64,000 nt of DNA from Megamerina dolium (Eukaryota > Arthropoda > Insecta > Diptera > Megamerinidae): the NCBI GenBank assembly GCA_963854835.1, contig OY978528.1, positions 11,998,242 to 12,062,241 of the forward strand. Reading direction: 5' to 3'. Positions 23,139 through 37,175 of this stretch are shown here, piece by piece; the stretch's first letter is position 1, and each line of letters starts with the position of its first letter. The notes under the pieces were generated by a model. It was not told the origin of the DNA. It did not search any database and saw only the letters and a program-made list of their open reading frames with translations. The translations under genes were made by a program, and so were the position numbers.

Positions 23139-24148
23139 ATGAATAATTTAACACGATTGTTAACAAATTGCTCACTCAATGTGCAACGTTCCAAAATAGT
23201 CGTGAACAGTTATGCATTACATGCTCGCACCAAATGTAAAATAGTTGAAAAACCTAAACCGGGCTTGGGAATACAATACAGAAGAATCGTACACTTTGAA
23301 GATGAGTACACAGTGAAACCTTTAAAAACGACTCATTTGGCTGGACGTGATCCAGTAAGCGGACGTGTGGTTGCAAAAGGAATTGGTGGGGGTATTAAAC
23401 AAAAATATCATTGGGTCAAGTGGGTGCGTGACGGTCCCTCGGAGGGTGCGCCACAGGAAGAACGTGTAGTTGCAATAATAGACGATGGTTGCCGTACTGC
23501 GAAAGTAGCATTAGTTGCTGTTGGCGATGAACTAAAATATATTTTAGCTACGGAAAATATGAAAGTTGGCGATATCATTAAAACGTCTCGATTCATCCCT
23601 AGAATACCGGGTAAATATGAGTACATAAAGGGCTTATGTAATTGAGGATTGATAATTTCCATTATAGTTCGACCGAATGAGGGTGATGCATATCCACTTG
23701 GAGCTTTGCCACTGGGTACACGTATACATTGCTTAGAGAAGAATCCTGGTATTCCATATCATATGATACATGCGGCTGGCACCTATGGTACGATCATACG
23801 TAAATTTGAAGATAAAGTAGTTGTGCAGTTGCCTTCTAAAAGAGAATTCGCTTTTGATAAAATTTGCATGGCCACCGTTGGTACGTTCCATATGGGAAAT
23901 ATACATAAATATATATGTACACATAAATATTTCTTAATATAGGTCGCATCTCCAATATTGAACACAACAAAGAACATGTTGGCAGTGCACAGCGAATGAG
24001 AGAACTGGGCAACCGTCCACGTTCTGGCTTATGGAAACGTAAAGAGGGAAGACATGGCCGTAAAATACGAAAATTACCTCCAATGTCGGTGATTTCTGCG
24101 CCAAAACAAAAACCCGAAGAATGTATTAATTTAACTCTACATTTATAG
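23139..24148 (+). CDS. mRpL2: Mitochondrial ribosomal protein uL2m
   Basis: Exons 23139-23610, 23668-23880 and 23943-24148 give 296 residues, with introns of 57 and 62 bp and both junctions in phase 1. The N-terminus is basic and hydroxylated, fitting a mitochondrial leader. The L2 RNA-binding domain includes HLAGRDPVSGRVVAKGIGGG and HWVKWVRDGP. The second domain shows DAYPLGALPLGTRIHCLE and HAAGTYGTIIRK. The conserved C-terminal part reads RMRELGNRPRSGLWKRKEGRHGRK. In bacteria L2 lies at the peptidyl transferase centre. Here it is part of the large mitoribosomal subunit. AATAAA at 24196-24201 is a likely poly(A) signal. Confidence 0.95.
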
Positions 24149-24264
24149 TCGCTTTTTTACAATATGTATAAAAATGTTATAGAATATAATATATTAATAA
24201 ACTTGTAGCCATGGATATTGAAATGTATATATGTACGTGGAATGCTACAAGTAATGTAAAGTTA

Positions 24265-25415
24265 CTATTTTCGGGTTCTCTTCATTGTGAATCCTTGACC
24301 ATGGAAACTTTCGGGCTCCGCAGTTTCTTCGTCGGTCTTAGCAATACGTTCACTTATTGGTTTAATTGAGCGATCAAACTTCAAATATCCAAATTTATAG
24401 TTGTAATCGGGGACGCCGCGAGACAAAACCTTCAGAACGCATGCATTTATTATTATATTCATATTTATATACTAACACAATACGAACCTTTTTAACCACA
24501 GGCATATCCAGTTGGTTGTCTTTTTTCTTTTTACCATCCAAACGAACACCTGAACCTTGAAATGTTTCAATAACTTCTTCCATGACATGATCATTCGATT
24601 CATCTTCAGGTTCTACTTGTTTTTTAATTGTTGTAGGTTCTTTGTACCCTACTGGTGCTTCAAATTCCACCTGCAGGTGATACGTCAGAGTGAAATATGT
24701 ATAAAATTTGAAAATCGATATCTACTTACGTTCATATCACACTCAATTATGCTAACAGCATTACCAGGACGCGTTTCTAGTACGCAGAGTTCATAAATTT
24801 TTTTATTATATTTAATAGCTATTACATCTCCAGTTGTTAGGCAAGCAAAATTACGTAAAGCATTTTCAAGTACTGCTTTTGGATTAGTAATATCCAAGAA
24901 ATCTGTACTATGTGGTTGAAATTTGGAGAATGTTGCCACTGGCAGTGATACACTTTCGATGGTTAGAATGTCACCTTCTTCTAATAATAGATTATCCATC
25001 ATCCAGTAGGGTAAGTAACATTTGCCCTCATCTGCTACAAATTCCAACACACCGGCATGTGAAATTCGTGCTTTTTTATTGTTGATCAGTTTAAAAAGCA
25101 TGGGGTATTCAACATTTAAACGTGTCAATGTGTCCAGTGCAGAAGGTGGCATTATAACTATGAAACATTTCAAAAAATTTCACAATTTATTTACTTTTTG
25201 CAATAATGCATTTATGCACTTACTTTTTCCTCCATTCTCTACATCTTGTCGCTCATTTCCTGGTAACATCGATACGGAGAAGCATTTGTATGTTGCCTGA
25301 AAATTACGTCCTCCTTCTGGAAACATCATATTGAATCCGCTAAACTGAAACTATTGTTTTGTTTGTTTGAATTTATAAACATATATTTTATATTTTATTA
25401 TATTATACAAACCAT
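24265..25415 (-). CDS. Ufd1: Ubiquitin fusion degradation protein 1 (p97/Cdc48 cofactor)
   Basis: Exons 25415-25413, 25350-25224, 25157-24730, 24670-24488 and 24429-24265 give 301 residues, close to the roughly 310 of animal Ufd1. The first coding exon is the ATG alone, supported by the sequence [12 protein letters not shown] that follows, which matches Ufd1 N-termini. The double-psi barrel ubiquitin-binding domain covers about residues 15-190. It includes [34 protein letters not shown] and the [12 protein letters not shown] segment. The C-terminal part ([15 protein letters not shown] and [16 protein letters not shown]) carries the usual p97/Npl4 contact region. With Npl4, Ufd1 brings ubiquitylated substrates to p97/TER94 for extraction, as in ER-associated degradation. 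The stop lies only 116 bp from that of convergent mRpL2, so the 3' UTRs may overlap. Confidence 0.93.
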
Positions 25416-26047
25416 TATGAGAGTTTTTCTTTGCTTGGTTCTATTAAATAATGTATCTTGAAGAAATTTTGACTTTGTTTTGTTTTTCACTTTGTTATTT
25501 CATCAAATTCAATTGTCATGCCTTCAAGTAATATTCACAGTCAACCATGCATTTATTAAATATACATTCACAATAGCGACATTATTTAACAGAGTTGATT
25601 TTGATTGATTGGGTATTTGATTTTTTTTTTTATACGAAATGTAAGATTGTAATGAAAAAGTACTGTGACTATTAGTGCTATTTACAAAACAAACATTTAT
25701 TTTCGTATATTCGTATCTATGTGATAATTTTCATGACAACAATAAAATCTCTAATACCACAATCAACCTTAACTCATGGTGGTTTCTTCTTTTTAAAACA
25801 CGTGTTTTGCAAAATATTAATTTCTATAATAGTAGTCGATAAGATGCTTTTTATTAGAAAGTGTGATAATTCAATGGTGAATGTAGGAAGCTAGTATTAA
25901 AGTTCATCGCCGATTTTCGTTTAAAATCTTATTTTTTTCGATTTTTTCTTGACCTCTTTTATATTTTTTTTAGTTGTAGCTAAAATTGAATTTTTATTCA
26001 AAACGAACGGATATATTTTTAAATCACTTTTATCCGACTTGTAAGGT

Positions 26048-26136
26048 GAAACTAACTGCTAAATTACGTAAATTTGCTATATATTAAATTATAGTGACTT
26101 GTTTCGTCAGATCTAACATAATTCGGCAGTTAGTTA
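26048..26136. repeat. Imperfect inverted repeat
   Basis: The arm AACTAACTGCTAAATTA near 26050 is matched in reverse by TAATTCGGCAGTTAGTTAC near 26118-26136, with about 20 of 25 positions paired around a loop of some 40 bases. It could be a small hairpin or a remnant of a MITE end. Confidence 0.4.
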
Positions 26137-28985
26137 CAATAACATCATATCTAATATAATTTTATTCTTTCTATCGTCATTTTTATATACACTGAGTGTT
26201 TTTTTAACTGAATCCCATGATTAGTAGTCAGACGATTGGTCTGATCATGGCATTTAACACAATATTTGGAGCTTCAAATATTTTAATATACGACATTAAA
26301 TATTTAATTTTGTAGTATTTTATTAAAAATTTTAATTTGATGAAATTGTAAAATCCAAACACTCATGGAATTATAATAGATTCTGAACACCTTAAAAACA
26401 CATGTAATCAAAATGCAAACATATCTTCTTTAAAAATATCATTTCCTTTTTAACAGTTTTTTGTCTGGAAATTTGTCAAAATTCTGAAAATATTTTATCT
26501 TTATATGATGAAGTTAACTTGTTTAAGTGCTTTAATTATAAGTTTTTAAATGTTAAGTTTGAAGTTATTAATAAATGAAAAGCAAATATATGAAAATTAT
26601 TTTTTTTTATTAAAACCAAAAATTTTTAAAACAGTCACAAATACGAAAATAATTTCAAGGGTAACTACACAAATAGTTTTGCATAATCCTGACGCTTTTC
26701 ATTAGCATCTAGAAAAAGGAATTATTCAAAAATATATCTGTGAAAATTATATAATTATAATATTAAATTCCAATAATAGTAAAAATTTCAATTTAATGAA
26801 GGCTATATGTAAAACTGACCATTCTTAATAATATCGTATTATTTTTTTTTTGGAAACATGAAAGGATTGCAAATGAATCAGTAATAAAAATCACCCTTGT
26901 TTGATTTATGCTGACCAACAACAACAAGATGTAACATTTCGCAAATGTATGAAAAGTAAAAGAAGACCGAACGATAAGAATATGGCTCAAAAGAATAAAA
27001 ATTTGCTAGTAGGTACAAAAAATACCACCACCGTCTGTCTGACTCAATTGTCGTAAGCAGTTGCAGTATTAAACATTGCTCGTTTACATTATTCCTGATT
27101 TTGATTGTTGCAGTGGAATTTTCAATTTCCAAAATTTTGTTATTTAAGTGAGTATACTTTTATTTCATATAAAAATAAATAAACAAAATAGAATCATAAA
27201 ATTAAACTTTAATAAATTAGGAATGTGAGATTTTAATATGATTTGAACATTTTTGTTAAAGTGATGAGCAACGATTGCGTATGTGATTCGTGTGTATGTT
27301 TTTCTGTGCGTGCGTTTGAGAAATCGAGAGAATGGGATAGTACAGTATCCTTCAAAAACTCCTTTGGCGCTGCCGCATGTTTGAAATAGTGACTTTTCAT
27401 CTATGTATATTGTCGAAATGTGAAAGTGATTAAAGTGAAGTTAAATGGTTAAATAACAAATAGGTAAATGCAAATTCGTGAATTATAACTACTTCAAATA
27501 ATGGTGCATGGGTATTGGTGGGTGTGTATGTGATTTAAAAAAGCAAAACTATATATTTTTTAGGTGAAAAATCAATAATCATTTAATAAATGGTCTGCTG
27601 CACTACACAGAGAACACGACATTTATGAGATGTAATATTAAGTTAAACTTTTGGCATATGAAGGAATGTTGTATGTGTTTTTGAATATAATCGACATACA
27701 TATCTATTTCAATATGTACAAAATTGTCTGTATATTCAATGTATTTCTCAAACATTCTAAACAATCGGTTATGCAACACAAAATTATACTGGAGGGCTGT
27801 GATGTTGCTTATTCATATTTGCAACATGTGTCCTTTAACTAGAAGCTACCTACACACATACACACACACATACACACATGCAAATACTCTCATGTTTGCC
27901 ATGTATCTAAATCAGCTGGGCCATAATTATGTTATTTTGTTTTCTTCATCATTTAGTTTGGCGCCTCATGCTGCACACAATATTTATTGGTTCTCTGAAA
28001 TTGTGCGTAACTGCGTGTTTCTGTGCGGTAAAAAGTTGAATGAAGACCAAATTTATTGGGTTGGTGGAGTTCCACTGAATAGTCCATACGGAAATTTCCA
28101 TATATTAATATGAGTAGTAGGTATACATACAAAATGTTATGCTCATATATTCATCTACACTACATACGAGTAGTTAAATTTGTCTACATATTTCATCTGT
28201 ACACTAGACGAGTTTTGTTTTTTTTGTATCGAACAAGAGTATTTCTGCTCATTTGAGATCTTGAGATCTATTAAAAAATAAAATCTGTATACAGTATAAT
28301 GGTACTTTTATATTACTACTGTCATTTCCTACTCACGTATTTATCGATGACGATAATCACTTTAGTTTTTTTGCTCAGTTTACATTGCCTCTTTGTCGGC
28401 AGTTTTTTTTTTCTTCTGGTAAGGACAATGATAAATAAATAAATACGAAAAGAAACAACAGCGAAAAAGATTAACAGTTAATGTTTGTACCTAATTGAAG
28501 TAAAAATCTTGAGCATAGCTCGATTACAGTAGTGGTAATTTTGATTAGCCCAAAACATATTTTATTAATTTTGCTAAGTCTATGGTTATTTTTTGAAGTT
28601 TTAATATATTTACGCTAACCATCTGTCTCAAAGTAATTAATACAATAATTTTTCCCATACTAACAATTGGCTATGAACAAGTTTCTGAAAGGGTTCTGTG
28701 GTAGAGTTTAGAAAAAGTGACATCACAAGACTTCTGCATTATGAAGTCGGTTATTGTAAGTAATTGCATATGCGGTCATTTTTTATTATCTGTTATTATC
28801 TGTTTTATGCTACAGCACGCTATCTTTACGCCAATAAAATGGCAAAGATGAGTATTGCTATGATTAATTTTTTTATTTTATATATAAATTTCAAATGTGA
28901 AATAATTTCGTTGTAAAATGTTTTCTTCTTCTTCGTAGGTTAATTATAATATTTTTCGCATGTAAATAAATAATATATATATATA

Positions 28986-29096
28986 AGTAAGATTTCTGTA
29001 TAGTCGAAGAAATGAAAAAAATTCATAGCACTGAAATTAAGCAAGATTTCTGTATAGTCGGAAAATGAAAATAATTGGTACTACTGAACTTAAGCA
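28986..29096. repeat. 54-bp tandem duplication
   Basis: GATTTCTGTATAGTCG occurs at 28991 and again at 29045. The following sequences (GAAATGAAAA..., then an ACTGAA-TTAAGCAA ending) align between the two copies. Confidence 0.75.
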
Positions 29097-29990
29097 ACAT
29101 ACTAACTGTACTTGGCTATATGCGCTATATGTATTATTGTTAAAAACTATAAAAATTCTTTTCAAGAAATCATAAATTAAAATATCTTGCAATAATGCAA
29201 AATTTGAATATTCTAACAAATTTTTTTTATTTCTCCTGTACTTGCATTATTTAAACAAAATTTTACCATCATCATTTTGAGATTATAAGAATTTCCACTA
29301 CTGTATGAAATTGAAAAATGAAGCTAATTGACGATTGAGTTTTACGTGAAGAAAAAGGGATAAAAGGGATAAATCTGTTTATATCAGATTGAAAAAAAAA
29401 AAAAAAAAAATTGGAAACCATTCAAAATAGTTCAATTCAAGCTGTAATCTTTATTCTAAAAATTTGACCTTTATTTCATTCACATGTCTTAATATAATTA
29501 TATACCAATATGTACATATTTTGTTTACTTTCAAAATAAAAAATTGTTATTTTATAATATAAAATTTCAATTGTGTTCCGGCTTATATGGTACACACATT
29601 GTTTAATTTACTGTAGATTTTGCAAATATAGCGTAAATCAGTGTGTCTATTTGTTGTTTTCTATGGGCCGGTGTGAAAAAATCAGCCGATTAACTCGTGT
29701 CTGTTATTTAATGTTGACGATGCTAAACGAACAATAGTCAACGTCACGTTTCTTCATTGTTATTGTTGTTACTATCGATTGAGCAGAGTTGGAGATCTAC
29801 ATTAAAAATGATAGTATACTCAAACTTTGTATGTAAATTGGTTTAAATCATGGTGAAATTATTTAATAGAATTTGTTTGGCAAGAGGTAGTGTAATGAAA
29901 AATGTATCCATATAAAATTTGGATTTTGGAAAACAAGACGAACTAACGAACTCTTCTCGTTGAAGGTTAATTTTTATGTTAATAAATGTT

Positions 29991-30026
29991 AATGTTATGT
30001 TGATGTTATGTTGATGTTATGTTAAT
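29991..30026. repeat. 11-bp minisatellite
   Basis: About three copies of GATGTTATGTT in a row, followed by variant ATGTAAATGTAATG. Confidence 0.75.
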
Positions 30027-31389
30027 GTAAATGTAATGCTTATGCTAACGAATTTTAATTTTTAATAATTTAAAGTTTTATCAAAATGTCAAAACTGGTA
30101 AATTTGTCAAATTTCACTTTGATAGAACTGTAGGGCACATTAAAAATATAGTTCATACTTAAATATATATAGACACGTGTGGATGTTTAGACGTGTATAT
30201 ATATATGTATGTATACGATGACGTACATATTGTATGTAATGTTTTATGGCCACGAACGTTAATAATTTGCATTCAATGCAATATTGTATATTATAATATT
30301 GTAAAACATTGTTTATATTCGTGCAAGTCGCAATAATTTTGTAGCAAAAATGAATTGGATTTCATTATTGTATAGTACATACATATTTAATTGGCATATT
30401 CCGATAATTGAAATATAATATTAATATAGTCTATTTAAGTTGCTATAGTAATAGATACAGTTATTGTTTATATTATTTTTATTCAGATTTAGATATTACA
30501 TGCACATACAATCAGTATATTGTGCTTTTCTAATTATAAATAATTTGTTTACATTTAAACATATATTTGGCACTATCAATTCCAAAGAACCTTGGCCTTG
30601 TTAATGTTGGATATTAGATGGATTTGTCGTTGTGTCGTATGTAGAAATTTTCAATCATTTTCTAAATTTTTTGGAAAATATGAGATATATCACATATGAC
30701 ATTTTTTTTTTACTTTCGTTGGGAATTATCTGTTATTTAAAATTTTTTATAGTGTTTAGGATATTGAGCAATATTGTGTCGTATGTACAAGGATACAAAC
30801 ATTTCCAATTGCAATGGAAGCGACAAATTTAGTATATTTTGATAAATGCAGTTGAATACTTGGGTTCAGGGTGTCCCAAATGCGAGCGTATATTCATTTT
30901 GATCAGTTGTGGTACGTATCGAAAATGGAGGTAAATGCTTTATGGGCGAGAAATGATTACTAATTATTTTATATACTTCCCATACAAAGTCACTGCCGCA
31001 ATCTATTTTCAATACCTTCCACATAAAGTCAGTTTTTTAATTAAGTTTACACTTCAACGAATTTAAATAGTTAATTTTTGTCATATGTGACAAAGATTTG
31101 TCTTATGCACTTGGCTGGGAAAAGATTTGTGTCAAGAAGTAACATACGACAAAATTGTTTTTGTGAAAAAAATGCTTGAAATTCCAATTAAAAAAATATT
31201 TACAATTGTGGACAAGCGATATTCGTTAATTTTTCACTACCTTGCATATATTTGCAATCAGATCTAAGATTTTTGGGAATAACCCTACTTCTACCTTCTT
31301 ACCTTTCGTTCACCATTCCTTTCCCATACAGGGCCGAGCTTGTTAGTTTGAATACCCATTTCTTTGGAGAGTTTTTTAAACAACGTAAC

Positions 31390-31416
31390 CGGTCATGTAC
31401 CGTATGTACATGACCG
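31390..31416. repeat. 11-bp inverted repeat with 5-nt loop
   Basis: Arms CGGTCATGTAC and GTACATGACCG are perfect complements around CGTAT. Confidence 0.75.
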
Positions 31417-32489
31417 CTTACTAAGAAAATGCCATTCTGGTATCGAATATAACCAAAAGTACTGGATAACAACAACGACGTATATCCATTTATTCTCTTA
31501 GCATACGATTGATATATTTAAATTGAACATTCATTAATCAAAATGTATATTTTATTTACATATATTTTTTTTGCGAAACTTTCATAGAGTGATTTAATTC
31601 AATTGTACTCGTATATACAATACATAAATACAAATGATGACAAATAGGTAGTTCAAACAATTACACGAAGCTTCCTATTGTTGCAATTGCAATAATATGT
31701 ACATTGTTTCAAATTGTTTAGATCTTTTTTTGCAGAATTACACATGATAAAATGATAAACAATTTAAAAATAATTGCCATTGGAATTGTACTAATACTAC
31801 ATGTAGTAGTTTTTACCAGTTCGAAGCGGGTTACAAACGAATCAATATGTGTAGAGATTTTATATATTTATTGTATCATATATTGTACTAAAATGTTGAT
31901 GTTGATAAAAGAAAAACAAATTGAAAACATCATACGAATATATGTCGTCTATCTGTAGTGAGTAAATTGTTTTTAATTAGAATTTTATTTAAAATTTCAT
32001 TTGAATATGAAAATATCTACAACAAGAATATGCTCTAGAAAGAAAAGCTTTATATAGAGGGGTTGATTTTGATTTCTTGCAGTGCTTAAGTATTTGTACA
32101 TAAAAGCTAATCTAGGATCGGCTATGTAGTGATATCGCGAAATATTGTAGTAATGATTTTCGAATTAAAGTTAAATTTATAATATATTGTAATTATATTG
32201 TATTACGAGTAGAATGTGACAAATTAAGTAATTTTTATTTTCTTATTTACAGACATGCTCCTATTCTCTTTAATGGATAACAATTTATACTGCTATAAAA
32301 GCCAGGTATGGTAATAAATTGATTAATATTTAAAATTGCTCTGAATTCAAAATTCTACACGGAAAAATTTTGATTTTGATTTAAAACAACTTCTTTCGGA
32401 ATCTTGAGTTGCCACGTCACGCCTGAGTAAAAAAAAAAATATAAGAGAAAAATGAGCATGAAAAAGCATTGGAGCTGACCTTACAGTCC

Positions 32490-33190
32490 TTCGTTATTAG
32501 AGGTGCAATTCATACAAATACTTCAGAGCTTCTAAAGTTGGTAGATAAATAATTCCAAATTGAACCTTCACTTGGTGGTATTGTATGGGCTTGAGTCCTA
32601 AGTTTTCGCATATTATTTCGCATATATTATTCTTCATCTTTGACAGCTCTGCTGGGATCCCTAGGCAATTGAGGCTTTCATTATATCTGCTTTCGTATAT
32701 GGCGCATGCTGTGTTAGATAACAAAGAATGTAAAGGGATCCCATATTCATTGATAATCTGTCGACCGGATGGATCCTTTTAGATGTAGTTTATCTTCGAC
32801 GGTTTTATTTAAATGCTTAGTTATTCTGCGATAGTAGAAGAAAGAATTCCAGCGAAGATATGTTCTGTCCGGTACCAGATGGTGAATGTAATTGCAGATG
32901 GAGAGAACTGATCTCAAATGCAAGCAATCATTTCGTAGCATCAGCTATATTGGATTGGATACAATGGATGGCTCAATATCCAGTGTTAGATATTTCAGAG
33001 TGTATGGGGAATCTCATAATCCTCGATAATATATCCAACTCTTTAGAAGTAGTCTGGAGAATCGAATACACCACATTAAGTCGGCAGAATGGATCTAATT
33101 ATATGTCTCTGTCGTGTATCTTAAAGTTCCTTTACATAGGACTCTATACACCATCGCAAACACAACAGTTTCGATACGATGCCAATTGAT
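32490..33190. other. Possible remnant of an unidentified coding element
   Basis: This block is less AT-rich than its flanks and has open frames on both strands. On the plus strand 32860-33189 codes for 109 codons. On the minus strand a reading with several stops spans 33190-32490. The fragment recalls the density of an old transposon or retroelement, but I could not match any motif. I give it no family. Confidence 0.3.
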
Positions 33191-34378
33191 AAAGTCTAGG
33201 CCTTAAGTCTTAGTAAACCTGTAACCAAGGCAAACCAATTTATATGGCTTCTCCTTCTCTTCGATTTTCCTATGTCCAGGAATGACAGTTATGTCAGTGA
33301 ACCGATTTAGCCCGCTCAGCTGCTATTACATTCTCGTACCATCTTCAAAAATATAAGTCAACGTGGACTAGCTGTAAGTCTAATTTTTTACAGCTTATTT
33401 TAGACTTTCGTAGAGTTTTCTACAGCCAATTTCCTTTGAAATTCATTCTAAATTGGAAAGACGTATTTTAATTTTAGAAAAGATAAGGAGGTTTTTGGTT
33501 CTTTTTGGAAACCTTTTCCGCCCCAGAAATTTTGAATTTATTTTCTAGTAAACAGCTTAATCTACAATATTTTGCACTAATAAATGTTTTCTATTTTTTT
33601 AAATTTTATCTAGATAAAAACGTTAACAACACAGTTCTCATCAACATAACAAGAAATTTATAAAATCTAAAACTTCCTAAATTGATCGAATCAAACAAAT
33701 GAAGAGGGTTTAGATATATTGCAAAAACAAAAATTAGGGCCTATTAAGAAAAGGAAGAAAAATAAGTAGTAGTTGAAGTTGAAAATTAGATCTTTAACCT
33801 AGAAGATCTAGAAAATTCTTGCTAAAACAGTTTTAATTTTTCTTTAATTAATTAAATTAGTAATAATTCATCATTTTTTTTATTGTTGAGAATTTCGCAT
33901 TGGTTTTTGTCTTTAGGCTGAATAGTTTTTGAATTCGCCTTAAGAATACTAATAGATAGGAGGCTAATTAGAATATAAATACTACTAATTTCTGCTTTGA
34001 GTGATAACACCGTTGTATATTTTATTTGTTGATTCTTCTAGAATCATTCCCACATTGTTCTACATTCGTAATGAAAATGTCCAAAATGAAATTTAAACGC
34101 AAATATGGATGTTTAAATATTTGAACAAAAGTCCAAAATACATTTTCCCCTAGTAATTATAAGTTTTTACTTTCATCATAATTTATTCGAAAATCTTCGC
34201 GAAGAAGAAAATATAAATCTACACATATAAGTGGAGATATTTCATTCGTTTTTCAATAGAATAGCATACATTTCATATAGTTTTTTAAAACGTTTTTGCT
34301 TCAATACATTTCGGGGATAGTAAACATTTTCAAGTAGGGAAAAGTCAAAAAAAAAAAAAAAAATAAAAAAGCATCATA

Positions 34379-37175
34379 ATGGAAGCATATTCGACGGATC
34401 TCCTATGTATGGTTATAATTGGTTTTATAATTGCATTCATATTGGCTTTTGGTATTGGTGCCAATGATGTGGCAAATTCTTTTGGAACAAGTGTTGGTTC
34501 TGGCGTTTTAACTATACGACAAGCATGTGTATTGGCTACTATTTGCGAAATTTCAGGAGCCATTCTAATCGGTGAGTTCCCCATATTTTTCTGGTATCAC
34601 TCCGTTTTCATTCTTTCCAATTATTTCTTTATTTTTTTCCTTTAGGCTACAAAGTTTCGGATACTATGCGAAAGGGTATACTTGAAGTGGGCCTCTACGA
34701 TGGTTCAGAAAAGGAACTAATGATTGGCTGTGTTTCTGCTCTAGCTAGTAGCGCTATATGGCTATTAGTGGCGACTTTTATGAAACTACCCATCTCTGGT
34801 ACTCACAGCATTGTTGGCTCCACTATTGGTTTCTCTCTGGTTGCACGTGGCACACAAGGTCTTAAATGGTCCACACTTGGCACAATTGTCGGCTCGTGGT
34901 TTATATCGCCCGTTTTAAGTGGACTTGTCAGCGTTTTATTATTCATTGCCATACGAAAATTTATATTACGTGCAAAGAATCCATTAAAAGCTGGTTTTCG
35001 TGCATTACCGATTTTCTACGGCGCCACAGTTTTTATAAATGTCATCAGTGTTGTGTTGGATGGTCCAAAATGTAAGATTTTTATTGTATTGTATTTATTA
35101 TAAATAACAGATTCTTATAATATTTATATTTCTCCTTGTTCTATTTCATTCTAGTATTATATATGGATAATATTCCTATTTGGATTGCTGTCACATCGAG
35201 TATTGTATTGGGTCTAGTGATGGCATTATTGACACAAATTATTATCGTACCCGTTCAGAAGAGAAAAATCTCGAAACAACTTCGTACAAAAGATCCAGTA
35301 AAGTTTAATTTTGACGATTCTGTCGGTAAGTGAATCATTAAATCAATAAAAATTTCTTAATTAGGGTTGTCCTTAGATTTATGGATAATATTGTGTGCTG
35401 ATTTATACCTGATATAAAGTATACCGTGTCTTAATCTCCTCCTTTGGAAACTTGTTGTGTTCATGGGTAGAATTTGTCCAGAAATTTCATAAATTTTTCC
35501 AATTTCTGTATGAAAATTCTGTAGGACAACTCTCGTGAACTAATGTATATGTAATTTTTATTTTTAATCCTTACGTTTATATTTAAATATTTCAGAATCA
35601 TCACCGTCCGGTAGTCCGAAGAAGAATCGTCGCCCATTGTCTTTGGTTAGCGACGGTAAACAACTGCCAGCTATAGCTGAAATTACCGAGTTGGCTTCTT
35701 TGAGCGATAATTCACCGAAAACGCTGAAAATCTCAACGTATGGCCTTGCAAAGACCATCTCCAGCGACAGCTATAATATTAATCCAGAAATTATAAAAAA
35801 AGCTGAAGACTTACTGGGAAAAGCTAGTTTGGACAATACCGATCTGACAATTACCAGCCTTAATTTCATAGATGAGCAATATCAAAATGGTGGCAATGGT
35901 GGTGCCCCCGTCGTCGCCGCTGCTAATAATGGTACAACAACAACCACAACTGCATTAGGATTAAACGGCAAAGGCAATTCTCTGCAGGAATTCTTCAATG
36001 GCAAAGAGAATATACAGCAAGTTCAATCGCCACTTTTAGATAATAAAAAGTTAATATTTAAAATAGAAAAAAAGCGATATTCAAGATAAAAGAATGTCAA
36101 ACATTTGAATTTTCAATTTTCTTCAAAATAGAGAAAAATCCAACACCAACGATCATCTGCCAAATGTGAAAGAGGATAGCAAAGCACCAAATGTGAATAA
36201 TAATGCTCCCGTGTCAGAGACAGAGACAACAGTAGATGCTAATATAAAAAATAGTAACGATTTGAAAGTTGTGGAAAGTGGTGCGAGTCTTGAGATGCTG
36301 ATGTCTTCCACATTGTCACCGAACTCCAGTAAAATTCCTCTAATCGAGAGTAAGGAGACATTTAATGATATTCGAAGCACAGCTGTTACTACTTCTGAAG
36401 AGGAAACAGAAGAGGTGTCTATGTTGTTTTCTTTTTTGCAAATTTTGACAGCGGCTTTTGGAAGTTTTGCACATGGTGGCAATGACGTTAGGTGAGTACA
36501 ATGTGATGGTCTGTCTGATGTTAATTTGAAATCATTTATAATTATACCAATTTTCTAGCAATGCGATTGGACCACTTATAGCACTATATATGATATACAG
36601 GGAAGGATCTGTATTGCAAAAAGCTGAAAGTCCCATTTATATTCTGATTTATGGTGGTATTGGCATTTCTGTTGGACTATGGCTGTGGGGTAAACGTGTG
36701 ATTGAAACGATTGGCAATGATTTAACCAAAATAACATCTTCAACGTAAGTTGATTTTTGTGTGGCAAATTCTTGTGACTACATACAATTAGTTTATTAAT
36801 TTTTTTCATTGTTCATTTAGTGGCTTCACCATTGAAATTGGTGCAGCAATAACTGTGCTGCTGGCAAGTAAAATTGGCTTACCAATATCAACAACGCATT
36901 GCAAAGTTGGTTCGGTGGTTTTTGTCGGACATGTTAGTGGATCCAATGGTGGTGGTGGCGGTGGCGACAGCACAACAAAGGATAGTGCAAGTTTGCATGT
37001 GGAATGTGGTGCCGCTGTTGCAGCCACTAGCGTAAAGAATGGTGCAAACAATGAGAGTAGCGTCGATTGGCATTTGTTCCGAAATATTGCATACGCATGG
37101 ATTGTTACTGTACCCGTGACTGCCCTATTAAGTGCGGCTATAATGTTCTTACTTTGCAGTATTGTTTTAAGCTAA
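34379..37175 (+). CDS. PiT-family sodium-dependent phosphate symporter (SLC20)
   Basis: Exons 34379-34571, 34646-35071, 35155-35325, 35596-36049, 36132-36491, 36559-36744 and 36821-37175 give 714 residues, and every phase closes. The two inverted PiT signature copies are present: [16 protein letters not shown] (residues 27-42) in the first half and [14 protein letters not shown] (about 528-541) in the second. About ten hydrophobic segments flank a long polar central loop (residues about 265-505), which is rich in Ser, Thr, Asn and acidic residues, as in PiT1/PiT2. The loop [14 protein letters not shown] could be phosphorylated. A Gly run (GGT/GGC repeats near 36947-36967) sits in a late loop and may vary in length. 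Family members import inorganic phosphate with sodium at the plasma membrane. The 36049 donor is the least certain junction. Confidence 0.93.

Larger units (their letters stand above)
25416..34378. other. 9-kb noncoding stretch between Ufd1 and the phosphate transporter
   Basis: I see no convincing coding exon. Open frames here are short and rich in F, I, Y, N and K, as expected from AT-rich noise. Noted content includes a weak imperfect hairpin near 26048-26136, a CA-rich run near 27852-27880, a 54-bp direct repeat at 28986-29096, an 11-bp repeat near 29991-30026, a hairpin at 31390-31416 and a more GC-balanced block at 32490-33190 that could be an old element. Long 5' UTR introns of the transporter could lie here. 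Confidence 0.5.

Noticed and set aside
27724..28113. 129-codon open frame on the plus strand
   Set aside because: It runs through a CACACA-type repeat and has no motif. Composition matches AT-rich noise.
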